The translations under genes and the position numbers were made by a program. From Alentia gelatinosa (lineage: Eukaryota; Annelida; Polychaeta; Phyllodocida; Polynoidae), in contig OX465583.1 in NCBI GenBank assembly GCA_950022655.1, positions 33,073,360-33,137,359 on the forward strand: a stretch of DNA of 64,000 nt, read 5' to 3'. Positions 1-11,969 of this stretch are shown here, in pieces. How positions within the stretch are numbered: the stretch's first letter is position 1; every line of letters begins with the position of its first letter. The notes below the pieces were generated by a model that searched no databases, had not been told where the DNA came from, and worked only from the letters and a program-made list of their open reading frames with translations.

Positions 1-1002
1 TTGGAGGTAGTGGCTAATTGGCCACGCCCCCAGAATATAAAAGACATAAGGTCTTTCCTAGGATTTTGTTCGTATTACAGCGACTTTATCCCGGGTTTTT
101 CTGAAATTGCACACCCTATGCAACAGTATGTAGTACTAGATAAGCCAGGGAAGCAAAAAGAGATCCAATGGACTCCGGAAGCTGAACACGCTTTTCTGGG
201 ACTAAAAAGAAAGTTTATGGAGACCCCCGTGTTGAAATACCCTCTAGCCCAGGGTCGGTTTATTCTTGACACTGACGCTAGTAATGAGAGTATTGGAGCG
301 GCGTTGTCTCAGATACAGGATGGTGTGGAAGTTCCAATAGCTTTTGCCAGCAACAGCTTAAGTAAAAGCCAGCGGAACTACTGTACTACTAAGAGGGAAC
401 TCTTAGCGGTTGTGGTGTATGTAAGAAAATATCGACACTTCTTAGCAGGTGGAGATTTCATCTTACGTACCGACCATTCTTCTCTCAAATGGCTCTTTAA
501 CTTTAAAGACGCCGAGGGAATGATTGGAAGATGGCTGGCAGCTCTCTCCGAATTCGGGTTGACAAACTGCCAGATCGAGCACCGGGCTGAAAAGTCACAG
601 ATTAATGCGGATTGTCTCTCAAGGAGACCAGTGCGGAAATGTGGACGACCAGATTGCCGGGATTGTGGCGAGCATAGAGCAGTGATAGCTACTCTACGTT
701 CCCAGAAAGTGAAGCCGCCACTAAACTATCAGTGGACACTAGAACAGATTAAGGAAAGTCAACAGGCTGACCCAGATCTGTTCCGGTTAACTAAACTGAT
801 AGCTAATGGACTCCATAGACCTACAGGACCCGAGATCTCGCCTGAAAACCGAGAATTTCGGAATCTATGTGGTCAATTGAAAGAGCTAGAAGTCCGAGAT
901 GGAGTATTATATCGATGGAGAACCACGTTGCAACCACTTAAACGTGCTCTTCAACTAGTGGTCCCTCGAGAATTACGATCCGGACTAATGACTCGAACAT
1001 AG
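1..1002 (+). pseudogene. pol: Retroelement pol fragment: end of reverse transcriptase plus RNase H
   Basis: The open frame enters from the left edge, so no start is visible. Residues 1-60 match the thumb/connection end of a Ty3/gypsy reverse transcriptase (RSFLGFCSYYSDFIPGFSEI). Residues of about 85-190 form the RNase H domain, with the LDTDAS and RTDHSSLKWL motifs that carry acidic catalytic residues. A Cys-rich stretch (residues 210-225) and the linker to integrase follow. The frame stops at 1000-1002, just before the expected integrase zinc-binding domain, and the sequence goes on in another frame. The copy is therefore broken. Family level is secure; the clade is not. Confidence 0.9.
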
Positions 1003-1011
1003 GAGTGCAGC

Positions 1012-1939
1012 TCATCTAGGACGGAAAAGGACGGTAGCCAGAATAAGGCATCGTTACCACTGGCCTGGAATGGGTGCAGATATTCGAAGATGGATATCTG
1101 GATGTTCCATATGTAGCAAAGTCAAACCCGGGGTAGGACTCGGAAAGATGCCGTTACAACAGGAACTGTTTGGTGTCAGGTTTGCCAGAATCGCTCTCGA
1201 TATCATATCTGGTATCGACGAGTCAGAGGAAGGAAATACCTGTATGATGGTGGTGATGGATTATTACACAAAATATATGCAGATCTATCCCATGAAGAAT
1301 CACAAAGCTGCCACGTGTGCGGAAGCTTTAGTGAAAAACTGGATGTTGCCTTTTGGAACTCCGAGCGTACTACATTCTGACCAGGGAAGGGAATTTGAAT
1401 CCCAGATCTGGAAAGAAATGTATAGGATACTCGAGATTAAAAAGACACATACGAATCCATATCGTCCACAATCAGATGGTATGGTGGAGAGATTCAACCG
1501 GACATTGATCCAGTGTCTTTGGACCCTGGTAGATGAAAATCGGAAGAATTGGGATGAATTGGCACCATTTATAGCTCATGCGTACAATGGGACCATTCAT
1601 TCAAGCACGGGGTGTTCACCTAATTTACTCGTCTTTGGCAAGGAAATAGTGATGCCCGCTGACATAGTCTATGGGGTTCCTGGAATGTCTACGGATGATC
1701 CTTGTCCCATAGGGTTTGTCGAAAAGCTCAGAGAACGTTTTGTAGAAGGATATTACCTCGCGAGACGGAACCTGACAAAAGCTGCCGAGTGGCAAAAGAC
1801 TGGCCATGATGTCAATCTTAAACCACGTAAGTTCCGAGTAGGAGGCCGGGTTGTACGATACCACACTCCGTTGGTAAATGTAAAACTCATTCAGAATTGT
1901 TCAACTATTGTCAGAAATGACAGTTGTGATAGAAGATGA
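1012..1939 (+). pseudogene. pol: Retroelement integrase fragment (same pol, shifted frame)
   Basis: From about 1012 the frame gives the end of the integrase zinc-binding domain (AAHLGRKRTVARIRHRYHWP, then CSIC). The core domain follows with its D, D and E motifs: ALDII, HSDQGREF and DGMVERFNR. These residues bind the metal ions for strand transfer. The C-terminal part holds the GKEIVMPADIVYG and VGGRVVRYHTP signatures typical of gypsy integrases. A frame break sits near 1000, where a short deletion seems to have removed the first zinc ligand. Another lies near 1890-1910, where the tail continues in a different frame (KSHVARLRLWEGK). From 1642 onward this sequence is part of the tandem repeat. 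Confidence 0.88.
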
Positions 1940-4900
1940 ATGGTCAAGAAGGCATTATAAATCCCATGTAGCTCGTTTACGACTATGGGAGGGAAAGCGC
2001 GAATGTTCCGACTTTGAAGTTTCACACCCTGCTACAAAGCGGGATGTGTCACTGAACACGGGTCCTACTGGGGAACCAGAGAGGTCCCGGGTTCAAAGAG
2101 CCGGGAAGCCGGGTGTCAAACCCCCGTCAACACGATGGAGGCAGACCCCGATGGGGAAGTCCTGGTCAAAGGTTACCGGGGTTCCGAGTGGGTGCTCGCC
2201 TACACGGTGAAAACCGGGACGTCCGCGGAAGGTGATTCCTACTTACGCCAACCTAAAAAGGGAAGTGTGGGTAGAAGAAAAACCTGACATGGAAAAGTCT
2301 AAATTTGCTACAAATCGAGCTGTGTATAATAAACATGGTTCGAGATGTAGAATGGAGTCTAAAATAGACTCAAAACCCCGCCGCAGCTCTCGACTAAAAT
2401 CGAAGGCTGTGGTTAGCTACAAAGAGTAGTGGTGCGGGGGTTGTCGAAAACACAACGAGAAGCAATGGTACGAAATATAGATCGTTGGTAGTCAGTGGCG
2501 TGTCAATTATACATGAATGTTGATCAAACAGTTACCTTAAAATCAGTCGTTGTGTGCCGCAGCCCAGACGTTGCTCTAAGGGACCCCGTCGAGGACCCTC
2601 TTAGAGGCTGCAGAATTGCCGAACGCTCTGTAAGGTCTGATCCATTTATATGAAAATTGTACAAGCCTCCCATACTATCAACGAGATATACGACGGCGAT
2701 AAGAAAATCCATGCGGTGGAGAACTCAGGGTGGAGCTCAAAAATGGGTTTCCCCGGGTTTCGGAACCTGTGCTGGGTGATTGAAGGCGGAAATAGTGATG
2801 CCCGCTGACATAGTCTATGGGGTTCCTGGAATGTCTACGGATGATCCTTGTCCCATAGGGTTTGTCGAAAAGCTCAGAGAACGTTTTGTAGAAGGATATT
2901 ACCTCGCGAGACGGAACCTGACAAAAGCTGCCGAGTGGCAAAAGACTGGCCATGATGTCAATCTTAAACCACGTAAGTTCCGAGTAGGAGGCCGGGTTGT
3001 ACGATACCACACTCCGTTGGTAAATGTAAAACTCATTCAGAATTGTTCAACTATTGTCAGAAATGACAGTTGTGATAGAAGATGAATGGTCAAGAAGGCG
3101 TTATAAATCCCATGTAGCTCGTTTACGACTATGGGAGGGAAAGCGCGAATGTTCCGACTTTGAAGTTTCACACCCTGCTACAAAGCGGGATGTGTCACTG
3201 AACACGGGTCCTACTGGGGAACCAGAGAGGTCCCGGGTTCAAAGAGCCGGGAAGCCGGGTGTCAAACCCCCGTCAACACGATGGAGGCAGACCCCGATGG
3301 GGAAGTCCTGGTCAAAGGTTACCGGGGTTCCGAGTGGGTGCTCGCCTACACGGTGAAAACCGGGACGTCCGCGGAAGGTGATTCCTACTTACGCCAACCT
3401 AAAAAGGGAAGTGTGGGTAGAAGAAAAACCTGACATGGAAAAGTCTAAATTTGCTACAAATCGAGCTGTGTATAATAAACATGGTTCGAGATGTAGAATG
3501 GAGTCTAAAATAGACTCAAAACCCCGCCGCAGCTCTCGACTAAAATCGAAGGCTGTGGTTAGCTACAAAGAGTAGTGGTGCGGGGGTTGTCGAAAACACA
3601 ACGAGAAGCAATGGTACGAAATATAGATCGTTGGTAGTCAGTGGCGTGTCAATTATACATGAATGTTGATCAAACAGTTACCTTAAAATCAGTCGTTGTG
3701 TGCCGCAGCCCAGACGTTGCTCTAAGGGACCCCGTCGAGGACCCTCTTAGAGGCTGCAGAATTGCCGAACGCTCTGTAAGGTCTGATCCATTTATATGAA
3801 AATTGTACAAGCCTCCCATACTATCAACGAGATATACGACGGCGATAAGAAAATCCATGCGGTGGAGAACTCAGGGTGGAGCTCAAAAATGGGTTTCCCC
3901 GGGTTTCGGAACCTGTGCTGGGTGATTGAAGGCGGAAATAGTGATGCCCGCTGACATAGTCTATGGGGTTCCTGGAATGTCTACGGATGATCCTTGTCCC
4001 ATAGGGTTTGTCGAAAAGCTCAGAGAACGTTTTGTAGAAGGATATTACCTCGCGAGACGGAACCTGACAAAAGCTGCCGAGTGGCAAAAGACTGGCCATG
4101 ATGTCAATCTTAAACCACGTAAGTTCCGAGTAGGAGGCCGGGTTGTACGATACCACACTCCGTTGGTAAATGTAAAACTCATTCAGAATTGTTCAACTAT
4201 TGTCAGAAATGACAGTTGTGATAGAAGATGAATGGTCAAGAAGGCGTTATAAATCCCATGTAGCTCGTTTACGACTATGGGAGGGAAAGCGCGAATGTTC
4301 CGACTTTGAAGTTTCACACCCTGCTACAAAGCGGGATGTGTCACTGAACACGGGTCCTACTGGGGAACCAGAGAGGTCCCGGGTTCAAAGAGCCGGGAAG
4401 CCGGGTGTCAAACCCCCGTCAACACGATGGAGGCAGACCCCGATGGGGAAGTCCCGGTCAAAGGTTACCGGGGTTCCGAGTGGGTGCTCGCCTACACGGT
4501 GAAAACCGGGACGTCCGCGGAAGGTGATTCCTACTTACGCCAACCTAAAAAGGGAAGTGTGGGTAGAAGAAAAACCTGACATGGAAAAGTCTAAATTTGC
4601 TACAAATCGAGCTGTGTATAATAAACATGGTTCGAGATGTAGAATGGAGTCTAAAATAGACTCAAAACCCCGCCGCAGCTCTCGACTAAAATCGAAGGCT
4701 GTGGTTAGCTACAAAGAGTAGTGGTGCCGGGGTTGTCGAAAACACAACGAGAAGCAATGGTACGAAATATAGATCGTTGGTAGTCAGTGGCGTGTCAATT
4801 ATACATGAATGTTGATCAAACAGTTACCTTAAAATCAGTCGTTGTGTGCCGCAGCCCAGACGTTGCTCTAAGGGACCCCGTCGAGGACCCTCTAGAGGCT

Positions 4901-5078
4901 GCAGAATTGCCGAACGCTCTGTAAGGTCTGATCCATTTATATGAAAATTGTACAAGCCTCCCATACTATCAACGAGATATACGACGGCGATAAGAAAATC
5001 CACGCGGTGGAGAACTCAGGGTGGAGCTCAAAAAGGGGTTTCCCCGGGTTTCGGAACCTGTGCTGGGTGATTGAAGGC
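1642..5078 (+). repeat. Three tandem copies of a 1146-bp unit containing the pol end
   Basis: Unit 1 is 1642-2787, unit 2 is 2788-3933 and unit 3 is 3934-5078. Each starts at ggaaatagtgatgcccgc inside the integrase C-terminus, runs through the pol tail and ends at gggtgattgaaggc. The copies are nearly identical. I saw a base change in the RRHYKSH/RRRYKSH codon, tcctgg/tcccgg near 4450, a one-base deletion in unit 3 near 4890, and changes near 4727, 5002 and 5035. Such similarity points to a very recent duplication or an assembly artefact. Confidence 0.95.
1908..2429 (+). pseudogene. Tail of pol after integrase (repeated at 3054 and 4200)
   Basis: After the frame break near 1900 the open frame at 1908-2210 carries the last integrase-domain residues (DEWSRRHYKSHVARLRLWEG) and a basic, Pro-rich tail. 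A second open piece at 2232-2429 ends in RRSSRLKSKAV before a stop; basic RRSxRxxxK ends are common in gypsy pol tails. The same pieces recur at 3054-3575 and 4200-4721 in the other repeat units. Functional roles of the tail are not visible. Confidence 0.65.
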
Positions 5079-5289
5079 GTGAACGAATCAAGTCGAGCGT
5101 AACGCTGACCTTTGGTTTCTTCACGCATGCGGTGTTGAGACGCTCAAGATGAGCCAGTCTCGACATGGTTGATTGGTTCGCGACTGCGAATCTAGGTCAC
5201 TTAGGAGTATATAAGACCCTGTTTTTTCAGTAGTCTTCACTCTGTGATCCGAGTGGTGCCTAGCACCACAGGAGTCGGGCGGTAGCAGC
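5079..5289 (+). promoter_or_regulatory. Leader/promoter of the gag-like frame, with TATA box
   Basis: This unique stretch follows the last repeat unit. It contains TATATAAG at 5208-5215, about 75 bases before the ATG at 5290. A small inverted pair, ggtgcctagcacc, lies near 5249-5261. The placement suggests an RNA polymerase II promoter, perhaps the U3/R part of a diverged LTR whose U3 lies in the repeated unit. I could not match it to the LTR at 9094-9685. Confidence 0.45.
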
Positions 5290-8200
5290 ATGGCTAACCA
5301 TGCCCCGTCTACGGAGGGTGAGCGCGAGCTCCCCTCACCCCTGCCCGGATCCTCAGCTTTGGCTGAGCGGGGGGCAGATCTGGACGATGATGCTTTGCTC
5401 ATCGGGTCAGATGATGGTGATTTTGACTCTGTTCTTCTTGGGGTAACCCGAGATGAACGAAAGGAAAGGGAGAAAGTCACACCGGGAAGAAGTCCGAGGC
5501 GGCCCCGGCCGCTAAGGGTTCTTCTGGTGCCCGTCCGAAGACGAGCTCAGTGAAAACTGAGGCCTCTGACTCGGATGTGGTTATGGCCGAAGGTTCCGAA
5601 TCGGAGCGCGATACGCCAAGGCGAGGCCGAGCCCGCCCGCGTCGTCGCTCTCCGAGGAAGTCCTCCGAAGAGATGGGTTCCAGGCATGAGGTTTCAACTC
5701 AGAGCCTGGAACAGATGTTGGCTGGGATCCCAGATCCCAAAACGCGTGCCATAGTACAGTCAATGTACCAAAATTGGACTCCACCCGGAGTAGAGCTGGC
5801 GGAAGCCGGGACCTTTTTGGCCCCGGGTCCGGTAGCAAAACTCGGAAGGTCCGAGGCTGGTACAGAGACAGCTATGGAGACTGATTCGTCAGTTGGGGGC
5901 GACTCTGTAACGGGGTCGTCCAGCAAAGGTGAGAAACCGGTGTCACAACCGGCTAAACCCGCGCCGGGGAAGTCTGTCAGCAACACTGAGGTGTCAAAAC
6001 CTCAGGATGCTAATAAGACTGAGCCGCAGCTGTCGAAGCAGAACCGGAAGCGACTCCGTCGTGCAGCCCGGAAACGGGCTTAAGCGGAGTTGGAAAAGAC
6101 TGAAGGTCAGCCGGAATCGCATGACTCGGGGAAAGGGAAACCTCAACCCGGGAAGCACGAGGAGTCAAAGGGGGCTGAGTTGAAAGGCTCGGACAAACCC
6201 GCGGCGCAGGCTGGACCTAGTGCAGCTGACGCTACACCGAGTACCTCAACAGGTGCCACGGGTGGCGAAGATGTCAAGTGTTGGGGAACGGAGATGGACA
6301 AGGCTAAACCCCTGGCCAAATCCAACCCCGACAATGATGACGGTGATTTCCAACCTGGCGTAAAGCGGGCTGGGAAGAGAACGGTAGCTAGACAGATACC
6401 CGCCTCTTTGCCGCCTCTTTGCTGGGCATTACATCCCAGATGGTGTCGGTTTAGATGGAACCTCTGACGACGAGGAATGGTTGGTTGACGAGGGTTCGCC
6501 TGGTACATCGACCGGGTGAAAGGAGTGTCCCGAGTTAGCCGGCTGAAGTACGAGGATCAGGTCAAAGACCGGATCGCGTACGCATGGCACAAGTTTGGTA
6601 ACGGCAATCATTGTGTCTTTCTGAGTTGCCATGGAAGGGACAAGAAATTGTCACCGACCTACGCGACTGAAGGTCGTTACGCTAGGCACCTCGTAGAGGT
6701 ACACTTAGCTGAGTGACCGTGGCTACAGTGCCTTGGCAAGAAGGGTGGTTCTTGCCAGGCCGGGTGTGCCAGTTCGAGGCGATCGTGTCTAGTCCGACAC
6801 ATTGCCCGGGAACACCGGACTGCTGGTGCTGCTGCTCGGGAACGGGTCATGAATCTGTGGCAGAGATTCGTTGACTTAGGTTCCGATGCTCAGAAAGGCA
6901 AACCGGAGCCCGAGACTTGTGTGACAGACGGTCGATTGTTTAAGATCGGATGGAAGAAGAATCCTGGCTGGTTCGGGAGTCTGATGCTATCCGCTTCAAA
7001 ACATCGACAGATGTCAAAGGAGTCGAGGAAGAAACGGTCCCTTAGCCGGGAACCGTCTCAAAAGTCCTCGAAGGCTAAACGACGGGTCAAGAAGTTGTCA
7101 TCGTCCTCGTCCAGCGAGACTGACACTTCAGAGCGATCCAGTCGGAAGCCTAAGAAGAAGTTGGCTCCTAGTAAGCACACCATCGCTGACGTGGTGGAAG
7201 CTGCTTACCAGGTTGTGCCAAGGTTGTCTGAGGGATTGAAACTACTCTCAGACCCGAGCGAAGGGAACGCTCCAACGGTTCAAAAGCCCGCGGACCCGCG
7301 GAAAAACCAGCTGGGACTCGTCCTAGCTCAAGTCTCCCGGGAGTTTCCCCGCTGAACAGAGGTGCTACCCAAGCACCCAGGAAAGTTGAGGATGAAGAGG
7401 CCTTTCCGGCACTCCCTCCACCAGCCAACCCGGTTGTTGAGGTAAAGAAGAAACCAACGACACAACCACCCGTTGCGTCGAAGGTGACTTCTTCTCCCTG
7501 TGCGATGTCGGTTGAATACGTCCAAAGGGCGGATCAGCTAGAGTCGCATATAGGTGGCACCTTGGAGGGCCGCGTCCGAAGGGGCGCTCAGTCTCTCCAT
7601 GAAGGCCTCGTTAAGGAGCTAGTAAACCTAGCCCGGTTCGAGGTGAGGGAAGCCACGAAGGGCCTGGCTAAACAGTACGCGTTGGACTTAGAGGACGCGC
7701 GTATTGCTAAAACCACGGCCCAATCGAGGTTTGCCCGGGCGGAAGCCCAGACCCATCGCCAAGATGAACGTTGTCTTCGGCACTTGGGTATGTCGCTCTA
7801 TGACATCGGTGACGACCCGCAAGCCCTTGAGGAAGCGTGGTTGGCCTGACAAAGGAGCCGGGGAAGATTTCTTCAGTTCACCACGGAAGAATCAAACCCG
7901 ACACGTCAGCAACTCGCCAGCATGTTGGGATGGTCAGCCGTGGAAGAAACTTCCCACCAGGACACTACATCCAGAAAGGCCCAGCCTATGGATGTCAGTG
8001 TAGACACTCAGCTGTCAGGACCCGGTCAGACCCAACAGGATCAGACTGAAGTCCTACAGTCGAGGATGCCTCCCGCCGTGACAAGGGCTGAGAAATCAGC
8101 AAAGCCCTCCAAGGCTAAGCCGATAGACCAGCCCGAGGAACAAAGTGGGGCACAGGGGATGAATACCAACATCATCCCGTTGGAGTCTGGAATCTTTTTA

Positions 8201-8374
8201 GATACCGGACCAACCTCTCTGCAGCAGTTGATGTCTCAGTTGCAGCCTACGACTGCGCTGAGTCCACTGCGACCACAGAGGACCGCCCCGGCAACGTCGG
8301 TTCCACCGACGGTTAGCACACCAAGCCAGTCGGAACTTCTCGACCTCAGGATATCCTCTGACGAGGATATCTAG
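5290..8374 (+). pseudogene. Gag-like retroelement polyprotein, broken by several frameshifts
   Basis: Open pieces at 5290-5553, 5550-6083, 6090-6467, 6516-6716, 6849-7355, 7484-7849 and 7922-8374 follow each other on one strand with similar composition and look like one decayed frame. The first is acidic. The second and fourth-to-fifth parts are Arg/Lys/Ser-rich (RRGRARPRRRSPRKSS; SSSSSSETDTSERSSRKPKK). A Cys2His2-like motif (C-x4-C...H-x4-H; HCVFLSCH and RHLVEVH) sits near 6610-6710. The piece at 7484-7849 is helical and charged. Gag is inferred from position, composition and the finger; there is no classic CCHC knuckle. A separate host-derived frame is possible but less likely. Confidence 0.5.
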
Positions 8375-9074
8375 AGGTTGACAACAACCGACTCGGCTGG
8401 TGCCTAACAGGCCGGGATGACGCCGTCTAAACTCGGAACCGGCAGAGCCAACAACTCTCCTGGATTCGAAGTCAGACGGGTATGGGAAGTCCCGGGGAGG
8501 AAAATTTTTTTTCCGACCTAGCTACTTCCAGAATGTGGCCCCCTAGCCAGAATTCTGCACTTTCTCAGCGAACCGCAAGGATCGCTGGGAGGGGTAGAGG
8601 GAAAGTTAGAAAGGTAGGTCTGCTACACCGGTAGGCCAGCTGGGCTCGATACTCCAAGATGAGAAAGAAAACGACAAAGGGCTTCAACAAGATCCGGAAC
8701 AGCTGGAGGCAGAGTGCTCGACAGGCCAGGCTGACCACCTGTAGGTCCGCGACTGTCGAGTCTTCCCTGCCCAACGCTCAAGAATACGCTCCTCGGCTCA
8801 AGATGGGTGAATATCACATTTATTCAAGGTGCTAGCGAGGCTAGTCCTTCATTCTTCAAATGTCGTTTCTTCTTTCCTAAATGTTGTATCTTCCATATTT
8901 TTAATAATTTCTCCATCTTACAATTCCACCTTTTTCACTTATACATTGGTATCAGTGAATTCTTTTGAACACCAGGAAGCTAGAGAGTAGACCAAGAACT
9001 GCTGGGTTTATGTTGTAATTTTTAATTGGGTAGTCCCTTAGCAGCAAAATGGCTGCCTTGGTTCCCCCCCTTAG

Positions 9075-9093
9075 TAAAAACTGGGAGGGGTAA
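9075..9093 (+). other. Polypurine tract before the 3' LTR
   Basis: The sequence aaaaactgggaggggtaa immediately precedes a TG that opens the LTR. Such a tract primes plus-strand DNA synthesis in LTR elements. It fits the plus-strand orientation of pol and gag. Confidence 0.55.
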
Positions 9094-9685
9094 TGTAGTG
9101 GGATGGGAATCCAGCAGTGTTCGTTTGTTTCACGGAAGGTGGCGCGATATGCCGATCCTTACTGTGTAGTGATTCCGACCAACGCCGCACACGAGAGTGG
9201 CGCGGCGGAGACCGAGATTACGTAACGCTTAGTATATATACTCAGCGTTCACAGTAGGTCGACAGGCGGAGACCGAGATTACGTAACGCTTAGTATATAT
9301 ACTCAGCGTTCACAGTAGGTCGACAGGCTGTCCTCACGCGTCTCTTCTACGGAACGGACCCTTGGGCCCTCACTTTGCAGGCAGGTTCTTGTAACCTTCC
9401 TGGTGGTTAGGCGAATCTTCCGGATTAGCCTATCCAGCGTTACCTAGCACCCATGTGCTAGGGTACTGTACTTGTGGGGAAGATCTTCCAGATCTTTCCG
9501 GGAAGTAAGTGATTAATAAACATCCCTGTTTATTAAATGACGTTGTTGTGTTGAGTGTGATTAGGTCTGTGCAAACTAACCGAAAACCGAACCAACCTAC
9601 GTGAGTGCGTAGGGTGGGATCCTGCCTGGAACTAGCGTTCCGGATTGGGGTCATCCAACCTGCTAGACAGGCGGCGACCACCACA
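9094..9685 (+). mobile_element. Long terminal repeat (3' LTR)
   Basis: It starts TGTAGTGG and ends CCACCACA, which are inverted repeats with one mismatch. It contains a TATA-like core (agtatatatactc) twice and a poly(A) signal AATAAA at 9515-9520. The order promoter, poly(A) signal, end fits U3-R-U5. No second copy is present in the window, so the borders rest on the inverted ends and the purine tract alone. Confidence 0.6.
9204..9327 (+). repeat. 61-bp tandem duplication in the LTR promoter
   Basis: Two copies of a 61-bp unit (9204-9264 and 9265-9325) begin ggcggagaccgagattac and end gtaggtcgacag. Each holds one agtatatatactcagcg TATA-like core, so the LTR has a doubled promoter block. Confidence 0.93.
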
Positions 9686-11604
9686 CTATTATCATACCCA
9701 AAGAACCAGAACCCACGGCCGTTCAACGTTGTGCCTATGAGACAAACTTGTTAGAGCATGCTTGCTCGCGCTAAATACATCATCTAGAGGTTAGAGCCAG
9801 GGTTAGAGTGGTCACATTGAACTTTCAGTGTGCTTCCAGAAAACTATCCCTTTACTATCTACATGCTGTTCACTGTGATAGTGAGAACAGAACAGGAAAC
9901 CAGTGTCTCAGGGTCTTAGAGGTGTGCCCAGCTAACCATGACCAATCAGTCAAGACCGAAATACCTCATTGACCCACTGTTGCTTGATATGTTTTGATCC
10001 AAGACTCAGGCAGTCAGAGAAATGACAAGTTGACTGGGTGCAGGTGGGTTACAGAAAACTATCCATAGGCTAAATCTAACTCAAACCTTTTAATTGTTCT
10101 TCATTTATAATTGCACGCTCATTCATCTGTGATGAACATACTTTTAGCTCCTAGTTTTCAAGATACAGGGGAGGTGGACATCCGGTTACCAATTCGACAC
10201 ATGTAAAAAGTGTTCGCCAGGACAACTAGCGGATACCCCAGGAACCAGGGTACATTATCAGCAGCACTAGTCGGCCTAGCCTGGAAGCCTGGCCTAGTCA
10301 CATTATAGGCCAGGTAACAGGTTCCATTTTTTTGTTGCACTATGAGTAACGCCTCCATTTCTTGCACTCTCCCAACAGAGCCTAGCAGGTCTTTTACTCT
10401 ACTCCCGTTGTAACTCAATCTACCACCATTTCAGTTTAGTTTATTAATATGGGAGAGTTTTTGTACAGCTATTTTATTATCATACTAACAATAATATAGC
10501 CAGTTGGAACACAAGCTGACTAGCTCATGTAACAATCTGGGTAATCTTTTTTTTATAAGCATTTTAAATTTGTTCTTGTCTGTTACTATGGTGTTAAGTT
10601 ATTCTGGCCTGAGATACTACGGATGTAAAACGAGGAATCAAATACAGCGTCTTTGAGAGGGGGTTGTAATAGTCTGCCATATTCCCTCCTAAGTGGCAGG
10701 TTTCGGTAATCAATCATTGCAGGAATTTTGGCTAGAGAAAAAGGCAAGTTCATCACCTTACAGCCAGTACAACAGGATTGCTGAATGTAACACTTTTAAA
10801 TTGACATATTTTTGTTGTGATCTAGCCTGAATTGAAAACCAAATATGTTTGGATTTGTAACCTAATAAAAAAGAGAGGATTAAAAAAAGATTTGAGCAAG
10901 TCTATGTAGAGCCAAGAGAGGTGGCATGACCGTCAGTTCAAGGTCTGTATTACGTAAGAAGTAGTTACCTGTCCCTTATTTCATTTGGGCAGGGAACCAG
11001 TCTATCGTCGGCCATGTTAGAAGCGTGAACCGGATGTTCTGCTCCACTGTAGGAACCGGTGCATGCGCGCCACTAGTTAACAGCGCTGCACGGCAAGTGA
11101 TCCTTCCAGGGGTTCTAGTTCTCTTATGTTACACGCATCAACTACTCAAAGTTAAGGGCCGCCTGTCCATAAATCAAGGGTTGTTCTCTATGTACACAAT
11201 GCTAGCATTTGCATTCCAAGTTTGAAAGCTTGACGTTAAACTATTGACCTTTCCGTCCCTGTTAAATACATACAACAGGGATGCCAGTCAGGGCAAAAAA
11301 AGACATTGAAATATTTTTTTATAGAAAAAGTACCTATTCCAAGCAAATTTCCAGTTGACGTGGGATTTCACTGTAATAGTAAATATAACCATAGTATTAA
11401 TGCTTAAAGAGAAATTCGGGTAGGTATTCCCGTGTCCTTTGTGTCTACTCTCAGGACTAAATTTGTACTGGTGCTGCCATTTAGTTTCATGAGCATCTAT
11501 GAGGGTGACCTTGCACGGAAGGTGCACCCCCAACTAAGCAGAATAACATACCAGGAGCACCTTGAGTCAGATTTTTGATACTTTAGTATTGTTCTATATC
11601 TATA
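9686..11604. other. Intergenic, no gene seen
   Basis: AT-rich sequence with only short open frames and no coding signature. A partial CAGGGATGCCAGT MITE end lies at 11275. It lies between the LTR and the 3' end of the coiled-coil gene. Confidence 0.5.
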
Positions 11605-11969
11605 GAGTAAAACCCGTCAGCGGGCACCCTCCGTTCCGGGGCAAAGTGGTCGCTTACGCGGGGTTATCAGGGTTTCCTCCAGCATAATATACAAGTGTTA
11701 TATGTCGATATGTAGGAGAGCCAGAGGCGAGGATAGATCTGAAATCCATCTTCCAATATCTTAATTGGATCCGAAGTTATTAGACTTTAAATTACAAAAT
11801 GTAATTTCTAGGAATATATTAAAGAAAAACACCATTCATAAGCAACACAGATTAATCAATTTTTGGTTGGGTGTCCGTCTGAGGTGACCGCTTACACGGG
11901 GCTTCAGGCCTTTTCGTACCGAAATAACAGTCTGATTACGCGGGGTGTCCGTTAGGCGGGGTTCTACTG
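11605..11969. mobile_element. TA-flanked MITE with ~25-bp inverted ends
   Basis: The left end GAGTAAAACCCGTCAGCG mirrors the right end, which reads CAGTAGAACCCCGCCTAA on the other strand. Both are followed by a GGACACC/GGGCACC block, and gcttacgcgggg and gcttacacgggg appear inside. A TA dinucleotide flanks each end (11603-11604 and 11970-11971), which suits a Tc1/mariner-type target duplication. No transposase is encoded. Confidence 0.72.

Larger units (their letters stand above)
1..9685 (+). mobile_element. Decayed, rearranged Ty3/gypsy-type LTR retroelement sequence
   Basis: The stretch has, in order: the end of a retroelement polymerase gene, a three-copy tandem repeat, a TATA-bearing leader, a broken gag-like reading frame, a purine tract and an LTR. 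All parts read on the plus strand. The pol order (reverse transcriptase, RNase H, integrase) is that of the Ty3/gypsy group. Pol lies upstream of gag, which is not the order of an intact element, so this is either two elements of one or two families joined together, or one scrambled copy. Several frameshifts show it is not active. The left end lies outside the window. Confidence 0.72.
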
